Below, piece after piece: positions 10,501 to 21,500 of a stretch of DNA of 64,000 nt. Numbering within the stretch: the first letter of the stretch is position 1; each line of letters opens with the position of its first letter. The notes below the pieces were generated by a model. That model worked only from the letters and a program-made list of their open reading frames with translations, ran no database searches and was not told the DNA's origin. This DNA is from Phoronis australis (Eukaryota > Phoronida > Phoronidae): positions 215,291 to 279,290 of the forward strand of contig NMRA01000080.1 of assembly GCA_002633005.1 (NCBI GenBank), written 5' to 3'. The position numbers and the translations under genes were made by a program.

Positions 10501-13440
10501 TATTTAATCGTTTTAGGTTCTTAGATGCGAGACAAATTTCATCTGCAAATTTGGAAAGTAAAAATCAGATCTAAGGTTATTTTCATTGGCTGAAAAATTG
10601 TAATTTCATGGGTGTGACGGACGGACGTGACGGACGTACAAATTTTCCATAGGTCTACAGGCACAGGCACATGATTTCTGACTTATCTAATTACTCTCGG
10701 GATTTAAAATTTTGTTCAATAGTATTGAGAATCTGAAATAATTTTCATTCTTATTGAAAACTTTTGACATGACAAAACTTTCTAACACTTCTTTGTGACG
10801 GACGTACGGCACCATGATATGCAGGAGGTCGACGATGAGCTACTGGTCACAAGATAGTTTTTAGAAAGTTTAAGTTTCATGTGATTGCACAAATTTGATA
10901 ATGAAGCAAAATACCCATAATTACCTTATTTATGACAAAAATTAGAAACACGTAAAAATTGGAATAATTTTTTAGGGTCAAGTGACTTCCAAAATGGGTT
11001 TGTTTAGGAAAAAATCGAAAGCAAGGGAATTCAAATATGAGCCCTGAAACTCGAGACTGAGCTTTCAGATGACACCAGAAACGTTAATCTAGTCAGTTTT
11101 AATTTTTTGTTTCAAGGTTGACCACAAAATGACTCACCTTGAAACTGGTCTAAAGCAATAGCAAGCAATCAGGTCTAACCAAGCCCATAAATTGCTACAG
11201 ATGAGTAAGAATCAAGTTCCAAAACAATAAATGCCCCACATTTAAAGTTATTTTTAATACATGCCGATTGGTTGAAGCAGCTATTAATAATTATTTCCTT
11301 TTTCAAAGTCTGAAATAGCAATTACAATGACCAAACACAGGAAAACAAACTGTTACCGTAATTCCACAATTATTTCGCACAAACATACGGTAAAGTCGCG
11401 TGATTTTCGGACACTGAAAATTAATTCCAATAGAAAAAATTCATTCTTGGACGAATCTCGCGAAATATCATTTTGTGGTGTCCGAATTTGGCGGACCTCC
11501 AAATTTGGGTTTCCGCTAGTGTCCGAAATTCGTGGGTGTACATTATTTCGATGAGCGGTCGTAGTATCAACAATGCTGGCTTGGTCATTTGATAGCAGTA
11601 TAATTGCAGGTAAAGGAGATTCAAATAATCTGAGGGATTAATTTTTGAAAATCTGGCTTTCCCAATAAGAAATGTGCGTCGTCGACGCACAAAGACCGTT
11701 CCCAACAAGTGTTGGTTCTTCTCTTCAAAGATGTGCTTTCTCAATATGAAATATTCGGCTTGCATTGCCGATGCTCAAAAACCGTTCTCNNNNNNNNNNN
11801 NNNNNNNNNNNNNNNNNNNNNNNNNNNNNNNNNNNNNNNNNNNNNNNNNNNNNNNNNNNNNNNNNNNNNNNNNNNNNNNNNNNNNNNNNNNNNNNNNNNN
11901 NNNNNNNNNNNNNNNNNNNNNNNNNNNNNNNNNNNNNNNNNNNNNNNNNNNNNNNNNNNNNNNNNNNNNNNNNNNNNNNNNNNNNNNNNNNNNNNNNNNN
12001 NNNNNNNNNNNNNNNNNNNNNNNNNNNNNNNNNNNNNNNNNNNNNNNNNNNNNNNNNNNNNNNNNNNNNNNNNNNNNNNNNNNNNNNNNNNNNNNNNNNN
12101 NNNNNNNNNNNNNNNNNNNNNNNNNNNNNNNNNNNNNNNNNNNNNNNNNNNNNNNNNNNNNNNNNNNNNNNNNNNNNNNNNNNNNNNNNNNNNNNNNNNN
12201 NNNNNNNNNNNNNNNNNNNNNNNNNNNNNAAAAAAAAAAAACGTTACCACCATCAGTAGCATGCATCTGCGTCCTTTCAGCTCGCCCGTCCACTCCCAAC
12301 CCACACATTTTTGGCTGCAGAGCGGTAGTATTTGTCGCCGCGCTTAACAATAACACGAGACGCCATTGAAAATCTCCCACCACGCTGTCCCAGATGCCCC
12401 GGCAATGTTGACAATTTACGTTCCTCCGAGACATAAAGAGCAACTTCCGCTTTTCGAGGTGAACGTCGTCTGCAACGCCGCGGTAAGAAAGGAATTTGCT
12501 GCGGAAATTTTATATCAAATCCGATTTTTTACGCGGAAATATTATAAAAAAAGCGGAAAGCACATTTGAAAAAAGCGGAAATCCGCGTTTCCGCGGAAAA
12601 TTCCAAGCCCTGCACTAGGTGGCACACCGATAGTCGGATCCGTCCGAAAGTTCGCACATGCCGTCCCATTCATGAATGGAACATATGTGCCAAATTTCAT
12701 GAACGTATGTCAAACAGTTTTGGAGATAAAGCAGTGGATGCCGGACGCCGGACGGATGCCACATATAAATATGTGGGCGCATAAAAATACTGTAAATTAA
12801 AAACTAAAGGTGCTTTAAACAGAATGTGAATGCAGATGGCTCACATGTTATCAGAACCTGAGCAGTCCAGCAGTGCATTCGTGTAGGGAAATGCACAACT
12901 AAAAGAATAAGCTTACTTACCTGCATAGAACAAACCACACTCGGCCAGTCTTTCAGGACTCTGGTTGTTACTTGGGGGCCATTGGGCATAAGTGGCTAGA
13001 CGAGCCTGGACACTTGCGTACTGTGTGTGTCTGGGCCCACTTCGGCTAGCAGATGGTGCACTCGGTATTCTAGAAGGATCCAGTCGAACATTGCCACAAA
13101 AATCGGGCTGTAGCACAAACTCGCACTGGGGAGAGTGTCGCTTGTGCTCACTCATTCCCTGATCTCCCCTCGACCAGTCGCGCAGAATGAGCTGACACCA
13201 AGGACAAAATACACGATCCTCATCTCCAAGGTAATAAAACCCTGAGTTTGCTATTTCCTCAGCTTCTATTTGGTGCTGTTTTGGCCATATACAAGTCCCA
13301 TTGGAATAGAAACTTTTGAGACGTTCCCTTTCAGACTTATACTTGTTGGTATCACCAATTGTTGGTTGTGCAGGAATTCCTTGTCTGGGCGGAAAGAAAA
13401 CATTGTGCTGCACTGGCGGCTCAGGGAACCATATCGACAT
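4568..13440 (-). CDS. Inhibitor of apoptosis protein (BIR-BIR-UBA-RING)
   Basis: Four coding exons join in phase: 13440-12921, 8117-7948, 6890-6590 and 4767-4568, giving 396 residues. BIR1 spans about residues 36-109 with zinc ligands C79, C82, H99 and C106. BIR2 spans about 141-213 with C181, C184, H201 and C208, and is split by the first intron. A UBA domain lies at about 256-300. The C-terminal RING has C349, C352, C364, H366, C370, C373, C380 and C383, and the protein ends with the usual IAP-like VRAFLP tail. Members bind caspases or signalling adaptors through BIRs, bind ubiquitin through UBA and act as E3 ligases through RING. No CARD is present, unlike vertebrate cIAP1/2, and there are two BIRs, not three. 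The start ATG at 13438-13440 has G at -3; a 5' non-coding exon may lie further upstream. It resembles proteins labelled BIRC2/3/7-like, but I do not assign an orthologue. Confidence 0.93.
4768..6589 (-). other. IAP intron 3
   Basis: This interval separates the UBA exon from the RING exon. It is bounded by a GT donor at 6588-6589 and an AG acceptor at 4768-4769 on the minus strand. No further coding segment is recognisable. A short direct duplication (agaaactgggtcacaca-type, about 6112-6148) is present. Confidence 0.75.
7407..7570. repeat. Half copy of palindromic MITE family P
   Basis: It begins with a GCATTT-C-CCTGTTTAGCTGG end and runs through the 'ataaaat.gtctcat' and 'gactcaagaaaa' phrases found in the longer copies at 34855-35172, 40001-40336 and 56355-56699. 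Only one arm is clear here. It lies in IAP intron 2 (6891-7947), which otherwise shows nothing coding. Confidence 0.55.
8160..9365. repeat. Dispersed segmental repeat (family A), copy 2
   Basis: This is the longest copy. It contains several imperfect units sharing phrases for 'cttcatataaatacac', 'atttggttgacagag', 'ccactag.cggcgcaaaat' and 'aggagatacagc', and ends in 'atgtgggcgcataaaaatac'. The same 3' phrase closes the copy at 12605-12790, which suggests a defined 3' end. Confidence 0.7.
11790..12229. other. Assembly gap (440 undefined bases)
   Basis: A run of n lies inside IAP intron 1. The right edge abuts a poly-A/T-like tract and the right portion of a TIR element, so the gap probably hides the left end of that repeat. 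Confidence 0.99.
12230..12618. mobile_element. TIR element family G, right portion
   Basis: This copy is nearly identical to 14684-15066 over about 385 bp. It ends in ATTCCAAGCCCTG, the right terminus seen in the complete copy at 14556-15066. The left end is in the assembly gap. A cluster of GCGGAAA-type motifs precedes the terminus. Confidence 0.8.
12605..12790. repeat. Dispersed segmental repeat (family A), copy 3
   Basis: A 'ggtggcacaccgatagtcgg' start, a 'tgtgccaaatttcatgaa' middle and a 'tgtgggcgcataaaaatac' end match copies 1 and 2. It directly abuts the family G element. Confidence 0.65.
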
Positions 13441-13749
13441 GGCAAACAACTTATTTGTGCACCTCAATTTAAAAAAATTACAGTATTTCCAACTCAGAAA
13501 CAATATATTGCATGAGCTGTCCTATGCAACCAATGCATTCATAGTATCATCACTGGCAATGTAAGTTTTTAGTTTCAGTGTCTGTAGTGAACAGCAATTC
13601 TCATCAAGAGACACCTGAAAAGGAAATAAAATGCAGTTCGTGAATTATGAATTATGGGCTCGTTCCTGGAAAACTCACTTACTTACGACAAATCATAAAC
13701 TTGCATCACTTTTAAGATAAAATTTACAACAGTTTTGCGTCCGTTGTAG

Positions 13750-13945
13750 AGGAGGCGGTGTGGCCTAGTGTGATAGATGCCCGCTTTCTTTACTCGAGGT
13801 CGTGGGTTCCAGTCCACTAGGTCACACTGCTAAGCCCTTGTATCAGATTTCTATAGCTTCTCACCTCAGTTTTAACTACATATCAACAAAGCATAAAAAA
13901 TGGTTCCAGGTGACCAGTAGAATGAGCAGCCTGCACACGTCTGAT
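13750..13945 (+). mobile_element. tRNA-derived SINE, copy 1
   Basis: The head resembles a tRNA gene with A-box-like (gtgtggcctagtg) and B-box-like (gtgggttccagtcc) promoter sequences. The body contains 'ctcagttttaactacata' followed by 'agcataaaaaatggttc'. The same head and body occur inverted at 31930-32117, which defines a family of about 190 bp. Confidence 0.8.
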
Positions 13946-14555
13946 ACTGCCTGCAATTATTTTATATTTTTAATACCATTCCAAGAAGGTGGTCTTTAGT
14001 TTGGCTACGTTTTTTACTTCATAAGATAAGTCTTACGTTTTACGTAACTTACCGGATGAGGAGGTAGAGACAAATCTGAGACTTAAGTCAGAAACCAACT
14101 AAGTTGGTTTTTTGAAACGGAACCCAGAACATGAGTGATTCTATTCAAGGCTCGATCTGGTTCACACAGGCACACAGTTAAAGGCTTTACAGATTACAGA
14201 AACCATTTTAAAGTATCGGTATTTTCACGTGTCCACACAAAATGTACACCTCCGCTAGATTCAACAGATACTATGAGCCTGGTTGATGTTATTTCCAGCA
14301 CTTTATCCAGGATTTCAAAAGTAAGGGTGTCCAAAATGGGGTTCCCAATATTGCAGGGCGTCCATGATTCCAACAACGCATAACCCCCACCTCCACGACC
14401 GATCACCAGTAACACCCCCTCCACACACACACAGTGAGGTTTTTTAAAAAAAAAATGCGTAGACCAAGGCTTTTATATCTAAGTTTACAAAACAACCCTT
14501 TGTAGTGAGCTTTCTTACCCCCAAAAAATTGCATAGACCAACACTTTTACATTTA

Positions 14556-15066
14556 CAGGGCTTGGAATGACCAATGACAAAAAACGCGGAAACTTTGAAA
14601 CTTTTACAGACCAAATCTTGCCCGATAACCAGCCTTGAAATGGTCAGTGTGAACCTTTCCCCGACAAAAAATCGGGAGGACTAAAAAAAAAAAACGTTAC
14701 CACCATCAGTAGCATGCATCTGCGTCCTTTCAGCTCGCCCATCCACTCCCAACCCACACATTTTTGGCTGCAGAGCGGTAGTATTTGTCGCCGTGCTTAA
14801 CAATAACACGAGACGCCATTGAAAATCTCCCACCACGCTGTCCCAGATGCCCCGGCAATGTTGACAATTTATGTTCCTCCGAAACATAAAGAGCAACTTC
14901 CGCTTTTCGAGGTGAACGTCGTCTGCAACGCCGCGGTAAGAAAGGAATTTGCCGCAGAAATTTTACATCAAATCCGATTTTTTTACGCGGAAATATTATA
15001 AAAAAAGCGGAAAGCACATTTGAAAAAAGCGGAAATCCGCGTTTCCGCGGAAAATTCCAAGCCCTG
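14556..15066. mobile_element. Complete non-autonomous TIR element, family G (511 bp)
   Basis: The termini are CAGGGCTTGGAAT at 14556-14568 and its complement ending at 15066. A 6-bp direct repeat CATTTA flanks the element at 14550-14555 and 15067-15072. The right subterminal region carries several GCGGAAA motifs and a GC-rich palindrome. Its right 385 bp recur at 12230-12618, and the same termini bound a shorter element at 59097-59344. No transposase frame is present. CAGGG-type ends suggest a hAT-like origin, but the visible duplication is 6 bp, not 8. Confidence 0.85.
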
Positions 15067-18000
15067 CATTTAAATTTATGAAAACAGCCAAGCAGCTTAC
15101 CAAACAAATATTAGAGATATTAGTTGAACGATGAGACAGTGCACTATGTTTTTTGTGATCTCGAGTCAAATTGATGTTATGAAGTTTGTCATATCACCTT
15201 ACCTAGCTTTAATATTCTGTATAATTAGAGCTGCAGTTGCAAAAAAAGCAAGAAGAATGCACATATGTGTGGTTTATATTTTGGCAACAGGTGTCACATT
15301 GAAAAGCATGAAACGGGCGCAAACTCAAAAATTTTAAATGGGCATATTCTTGTGGCACAATATAGTTTTAAAATAATGACATTTATTTTGCTTTTGATGT
15401 TTTTTAAAAAAGATGAAAATCGTGAAATTACAGCTCTGAAACACCAGTTTGGAGTTACACCCCCTACATAAAGTAATGAATTATGGAAATAAGGCCACTG
15501 GGAGCATAGCCAGCAGTGGGAGAAACTCTGACAACCAGTCATGTGCTAATGCTTGAAAGGTGTTGGATACTCAATACTTTCAACCTAGTTTGAACATGGC
15601 AACATTTTCCATTACATTGTATATAGGCTGGAGGCCTGTATTTTTTCCTGCTTTGAAAAGCACTGTGATCTCACTTCTCCCTGCAGCTATGTACCTGGGC
15701 TTTTAAGTAATCATTACAATATGTGTCCAAACTTGAAAGGTTCTGATTAACATTGGGCGTCCTTGCCAGGGAGTCCAGAATAGTGCCATGGATGCCTATG
15801 ACATACTCTGCATAAAGGCCTGGTATCCTACCAAAGCTCAATGATATCAAACAGTTCTACTGATGTACTACAAATTTTTATGCAGCAGCAATGAATTTCT
15901 AGAGGTCCAAGGACTATTACAAGGAAAATGGTTTACAACTTAGGAATGACACCCTCGAAACAAGAACAGAATTTTAACAGAGATGCCTGACAAATCCAGT
16001 CACTCCTCACAGCCAATACTGAGAGCCAGACACAACACATGTGACCTCATTGGCCTTTTTGTCTACATACAATGTACCTATTGATGATCTAGTGTCAACA
16101 TTTGCTCCCAGTGAAACCACAGTTTCATATCATAGTAAAGCAGTGTTTAGTTTCTCCCACAGGTTTTAAGAAGCCTCCTCACTAATGGACTGGATTTGCA
16201 ACAACAAAACAAACTCAAGATTTCAGGTGTGGGTAAAGGGTTGAAACGTTACTACAGTTACTATAATTTCCAAAACCAAAGATGACGACAACTCTTGTCA
16301 TTGAAAATCGTCAAGATTCTTAAGCAAAATTTAACATTAATCTTACGTTAATTTTGTCTAGTTATCTTCTTTTTTCACATAACTTCAACTGTACAATATC
16401 AGACAATTTTTTACCTTAATTCACCATCTTCTTTGAAAATCACTGCATAGTAGAAAACAGTTAAGAATCAACACCCAGTTCAATTGAGAAATTTCCACCT
16501 TCTAAATTAGAAACCATAACTGTGAAACCTTAGGAAATTTTCCACTCTCAAATGTCATATTCACAACATCTCGTATAGCACTGCTTTTTTCACCATTCAT
16601 AAACTCTTCCCTGCTATCTGGCACTACTGTGGTAAGAACAACCAGGTTACCACTTCATTGTTACCTTCCACTTCACAATGAGTGAATTTCGGCCAAATAA
16701 TTACAAGAGCATCACAGCCTAGAAATAATTTACATAAACTTTCTCAATAACTAGCATTCGCGTACTAGCGTAAAGTCAGATATTCAAATAATTTTTAATA
16801 CGTTACAATATACTAATTTTAAATTCTTTTTTAGTTGAAACCTTCACTCATTTGTAGCTTTGTGCCTCACATGATGGACATTCTACACTGTTCTGTGCCT
16901 TCCTTGGTTTATTTCATGTGCCCAAATTTTATTTACTTTTGAATATGATTTACTGTATGTTTTATACTTTTTATGTAAGCTATGCCAAAAATGAATTCTG
17001 GGCTAATCTATACATGGATCCACTGGGGTTATCAAACAGTTATCTTCTATGCTAGGAGCATAAACCATTTGTTAATAAGGTGTGTTTAGTTACACAGTCT
17101 AACTTAGACAGTACCACTGTCCATACTTAGCAGTAGAGACGGTGGCACTTTCATAGGGTGCTCATACGCCAGAGGCAAATAATGCCTCACACTCACTGAA
17201 TCATTAGTTGTGTTGTTGTAAGTACTTTTTCCGCTTAGAGGTACAACTTAGGAGGCCGTCAATGTCTTTAATTCCTTCCACATCCCGTAATCCAACTTTT
17301 TTCAAGTAGTCCTTCATAACACTGTCTAAATCAACAACTGGCCACTTTGTACGTGTACTGCTTGCGCCAGGAGATATGACATCATATCCCCTGATGCGAC
17401 TTTTGACTTGTCACTGCTTCATGTTTGTATTTTGTCATGGCTAACGTTTTAAGTTTTGAGAGATAAGTTTCACATAGTGCTTTCACCAAGCTTATTGAGT
17501 AAGGTGGTCCTAGCACAGGCACCTTTAATTAGCTGCTCGTGTATAAATACATGGTAATAGTCGGATAGGTGGGTCCTTGATTTAAAATTGATTTGAGAAA
17601 CAGTAACCACCACTGAATAACGGGGATTATTCGAGGGAAGTACCTGGTTTTCATATTAGGCACCCATGTACGCAACNGCTCGAAGAAAAAGTTTCATAAC
17701 GGGAGTATTTGTTCGAGTTGGAAGGGATTAAACACATCGACAACCTCCTAAGGTGTTCCTCTATGCGCAAAAGGTATTTGTAACAACGTGACTTTGATGG
17801 TTTAGTCGGTGCGAGGCATAATTCGCCGAAAAGCTTCCGGCGTACAGAGCGCCTATAGCCTCTACATCGCCTCTGCTTCGGGCCAACAGAGGCGATGGTC
17901 ATTGCCTACCTAAAGGTTAGAATCAAGTCTGTGAAACATCACTTTTGGCTTGGAATATACTAGTGAAATTACTCCCAGATTTTGGGTATTGCATGGGAGA

Positions 18001-18530
18001 ACACACGGGATTTTCCCTAAAAATTCCCCTCTCAGTAAAAGACAGAAGGCACAAAACAGGTGAGCAAGGACCCTCTAGAAATATCACAAAAGAACTTGAT
18101 GGAAGACAACTGGTATAAGTGAAAGACCTCGAAAATGTGTACTTACGCTACATAGCCAGAAAGGTCACGAGCTATATCGAGTGGAGTAGGCCTAGACAGT
18201 GAGCACCGTTTCTAGATGACTCAGGTGGTCACTGTCTAGCCCGCTATCCCGGACTGGTACCAATTCAAGGAGTATACACTCCTAGTACTGTACAAAATGC
18301 CTGCGTCATCATATGTCATGGGAAATCCACCTTCCAACACTCAACAGTCACCCTGTTCTGGGGACTCTGGTGTGGATTTTTTGAATTAATTAAAAGTACC
18401 TGGGGCGTAAGCACGAACTAGAGTCAAAAGATGCTCCTCCACTCATTGGAATTAGGTATATGAACAAACAAAATACAAAACCTGAGCAACCGCCTTTTAC
18501 TTTAGCAACCATAGCATAGTAGCTCTCAAG

Positions 18531-21500
18531 ATGGCGCTGATCTGCCCAATAAACCACCTCGCTGGTTCCCTGCGTGCCGCTAGAGGGTATCCAGCTGACT
18601 CGGTACTCAGGGAACCACCGAGAGGTGGCGTTGAAAAAAAGATGTCTGCGCACTCGAACTTCGGAAATGTAACATGTATCATTGAGGATTCAGAAACTAT
18701 AGTGTGTAATGGAACACTATACAAAATACCAGAGGCGAAACTCACTTACTTGGATACACTATTCTGGGTTTATCTTGGTATTTACGTTGCTTTGGTTCTT
18801 GTAGCAGGTAAGCCTCGGTGCTTGTTTAGCACTTACAGTCGAGTGACGACAAATTGTCCTAATTTTCGGACGTTTTGGCACATTTTGCATTATGCATTAT
18901 ATTTAATTGAAAATACCACTGATTGTTGTAAATTCTTTGCTGAAATAAAGAGTTACCTTTACGGAATTGTTCTGTTACTATATCTAGTCACCGAAAGCCA
19001 CATTTATGTTCTGACTGATCTTTAAAAAACAACTAGCAAACCTTCGGAGAACCTAAATATCGGACACCATGTTTCCCCCTTACGCCACACCCCGGAAAAC
19101 TGACTAACCAAGTAATGGCCGCGGGCACCTTGTAGCCAAATTTCAGCCCAAGTGTTTTGACATATATGCTACTAGAACACAGCTCTATTCGCAACAAAAT
19201 TATCCATAAAAGGAAATCTGATGACAACGCCAAGTCATTTCGATGAATCAGTGCAGACGACTAAAGCACGTGCAAACTCAATGCAGTTTTAGTATCTCTT
19301 TGCCTTCTTGATATGACACCCGCACGTGCGCAGCTGGGATTTGACTTGAGTTTAAAGACAAATGAAAAAATGAAACGGTGACATATTGTCAGTTCAATGA
19401 GATGATTTCATTGTGAAAAAACATTTTGTTTTCAACTTTTATAACCGATTTATGTGACCGTCCATTTTAGGCTGACTTGGGGGTCTAAATTGTACCCTCT
19501 CTCGGTGAAATCAAAATGAGGCAACGCTGCAAAAAACGAGACGGTGCCGGACATTGAATGCATTTCAGCGGAACAAAAATTGGTGTCATTTAATTCTCAG
19601 ATTGTGCTTCAAGTAAGATTTTATGAAATGTCCGATATTTAAGGTCTGTCTGATAATTAGGTACATTATGTGTATCAATATCGTTGTTGTCCGTGAACTT
19701 GGAATCCTGCTTAATCTCAAGATTTAAAGCAGAAGGGAGTGTTGCGTTAACTTCGAATTTAGTAAGTGCATTTATATGATGATGACGTCAGACGACAAAA
19801 CCTTTCGCACAGATGTGACTACTGGTATGCCACCTAGTGGAAATTTTATTTTTTTACGTTTACCTCTCTATCTTCAAATGTCCTCAACGTATTTTCATAA
19901 AATTTGGTGTACAAGCTTCTGTTAGTGAGGTGACGCTGTCTTTCTGTTTTCAGGTGGATTTGACCTAGTTTGCGCCATCTAGTGGCCATATTTACTGTTT
20001 TTGAGTTTGTTTTTGGCGTCCACCCCTCTATCAACCAAACCACTTTCAGGATATATAGTAAATATATAGATGCTGATGTTGGCCAGTAGTGAAAGAAAAA
20101 TCAGGAACCCCAACTGGGAATCGAACCACAGGTCTCTAGATTGCCGGTCTAGTGCTCTCACCACTGAGTTACTGAGGACCAGATATCTGTTCAGTTACTG
20201 TTTACAGCCAACTGTTAAGTCATACATACGCTTTCTGGGCTTTTCCAGTTAAAACACTTTGCAACAAAATCAGCCATTTCTCTTTAGGCCACTCAACTGA
20301 CACGGCAACTTTCTCAAAACACTGAAAATACTGGTCAACGTCCTTCTACAGTGTTTAGTTACATCAAAACTGCCCTTCAATTTTTATTTTTCTTACTCAA
20401 ACTTTGCCTTCTTCATTTCCCTTTGCAATAATATTTTTTCTCTCTCAAGCGCTAACTGTTGTTGCTGTAACTCTAACTTACTCTCAAACTTCAACTTCTC
20501 AAATGACAGTTGTAATCTAATCTTCTCAATCTCTGTCTCACTCTGAACCCCTACAGTGGGTGATATTTGATCAAGAACATCACCAGTTAACAAATCCTCG
20601 TCTATAAAATGTTGACAAATTATTCTCAGGATTTCACTTTTGCACATAGCTGTCTTTGTAGCAAGACCTATTTTGTTACCAATCGCTAACAAATCTGACT
20701 TTTTGAGTTTTGATAAACAAACAAAAGTAGGATTTGCATAAAATGCTAACAAGAAGTTGTCAACATCCATTGTAACACCCAGTGGACAGTCACAATCAAC
20801 AAGAGACCAGTATCTGCAGGCCTAGTCAGTTACGTCACAATTCGACTTCAATACCAGCCAATTCAGTAAGACAATGCTGAATACACTTGCTATTGAATAC
20901 GTCAAAACTTGCACTTGGCAAAAGAGGGTCGCTACTAACAGACTGAAACCAAATTATCAACAGAATGAATTATACTCAGAACTCCAACAGTCTGTACTAA
21001 ACTCTTAACCTTAACAGTCTGAACAAACTCAACTCATAACTATTTCCACTGTCTAAATTTTTCTACGGTACTATCTCCTGGCTTGGCCCCCAATTTATAT
21101 GTTACGGTAATATAAACAAAAAGAACCACTTTTCAGTTGTTCTGATCTAAATTAATATCTATTTACATATTTACAAACATGATAACAAGTTACGCGAATC
21201 TTGGGACGAAGACAGGGTCGAACATCAGAAACAACAGTCCAAAACTTCAGTCTTCATCACCAAGGCGTCCTCATGCGTTCCATTTGACTCCACCAGTCCA
21301 CCAAAATAATAACAGTCGAGTTCCATACACAAGACGCTGCTGTCCGCGCCGTAGCAAAGGCTCACCACATAAACAAATAACACTCAGTATTTAGAAAGTA
21401 TATAAACAAAACATAAGAAAGTCCAGTCTCAGTGTTCAGATAATTCGTGACACGTCTGCTCACCATCGGCAACCAACTAGAAATCCGATAAAACTCAAAA

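Larger units (their letters stand above)
8118..12920 (-). other. IAP intron 1, repeat-rich with an assembly gap
   Basis: This 4.8-kb intron interrupts BIR2. The donor is GT at 12919-12920 and the acceptor AG at 8118-8119 on the minus strand, phase 1. It holds family A repeats at 8160-9365 and 12605-12790, a TIR element beside the gap, and several tandem 'gacggacg' phrases near 10615-10810. No exon is recognisable, and open frames that cross the gap are artefacts of undefined bases. Confidence 0.75.
13441..18530. other. Interval between divergent IAP and DUF21 genes
   Basis: The two genes are transcribed away from each other, so the promoters of both should lie here. I see no TATA box that I would trust. 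The region holds a SINE (13750-13945) and a complete TIR element (14556-15066); 15073-18150 shows no coding exon. A short hairpin lies at about 18190-18240 (cctagacagtga and its complement). There is a single undefined base near 17677. Confidence 0.6.

Noticed and set aside
11405-11545. TIR element suggested by ttttcggacactg and agtgtccgaaat
   Set aside because: The inverted phrases are short, no target duplication is seen, and no second copy occurs in the window.
11674-12443. Long open frames across 11674-12443 on both strands
   Set aside because: They owe their length to undefined bases in the assembly gap.
14730-15107. 125-codon minus-strand frame
   Set aside because: It lies inside the family G TIR element and is not conserved as a protein in the near-identical copy at 12230-12618.
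20095-20172. tRNA-Ala (GGC) gene on the minus strand
   Set aside because: A and B boxes and an anticodon-like loop are present, but the T stem and acceptor stem do not pair and position 33 is C. Treated as a SINE head.
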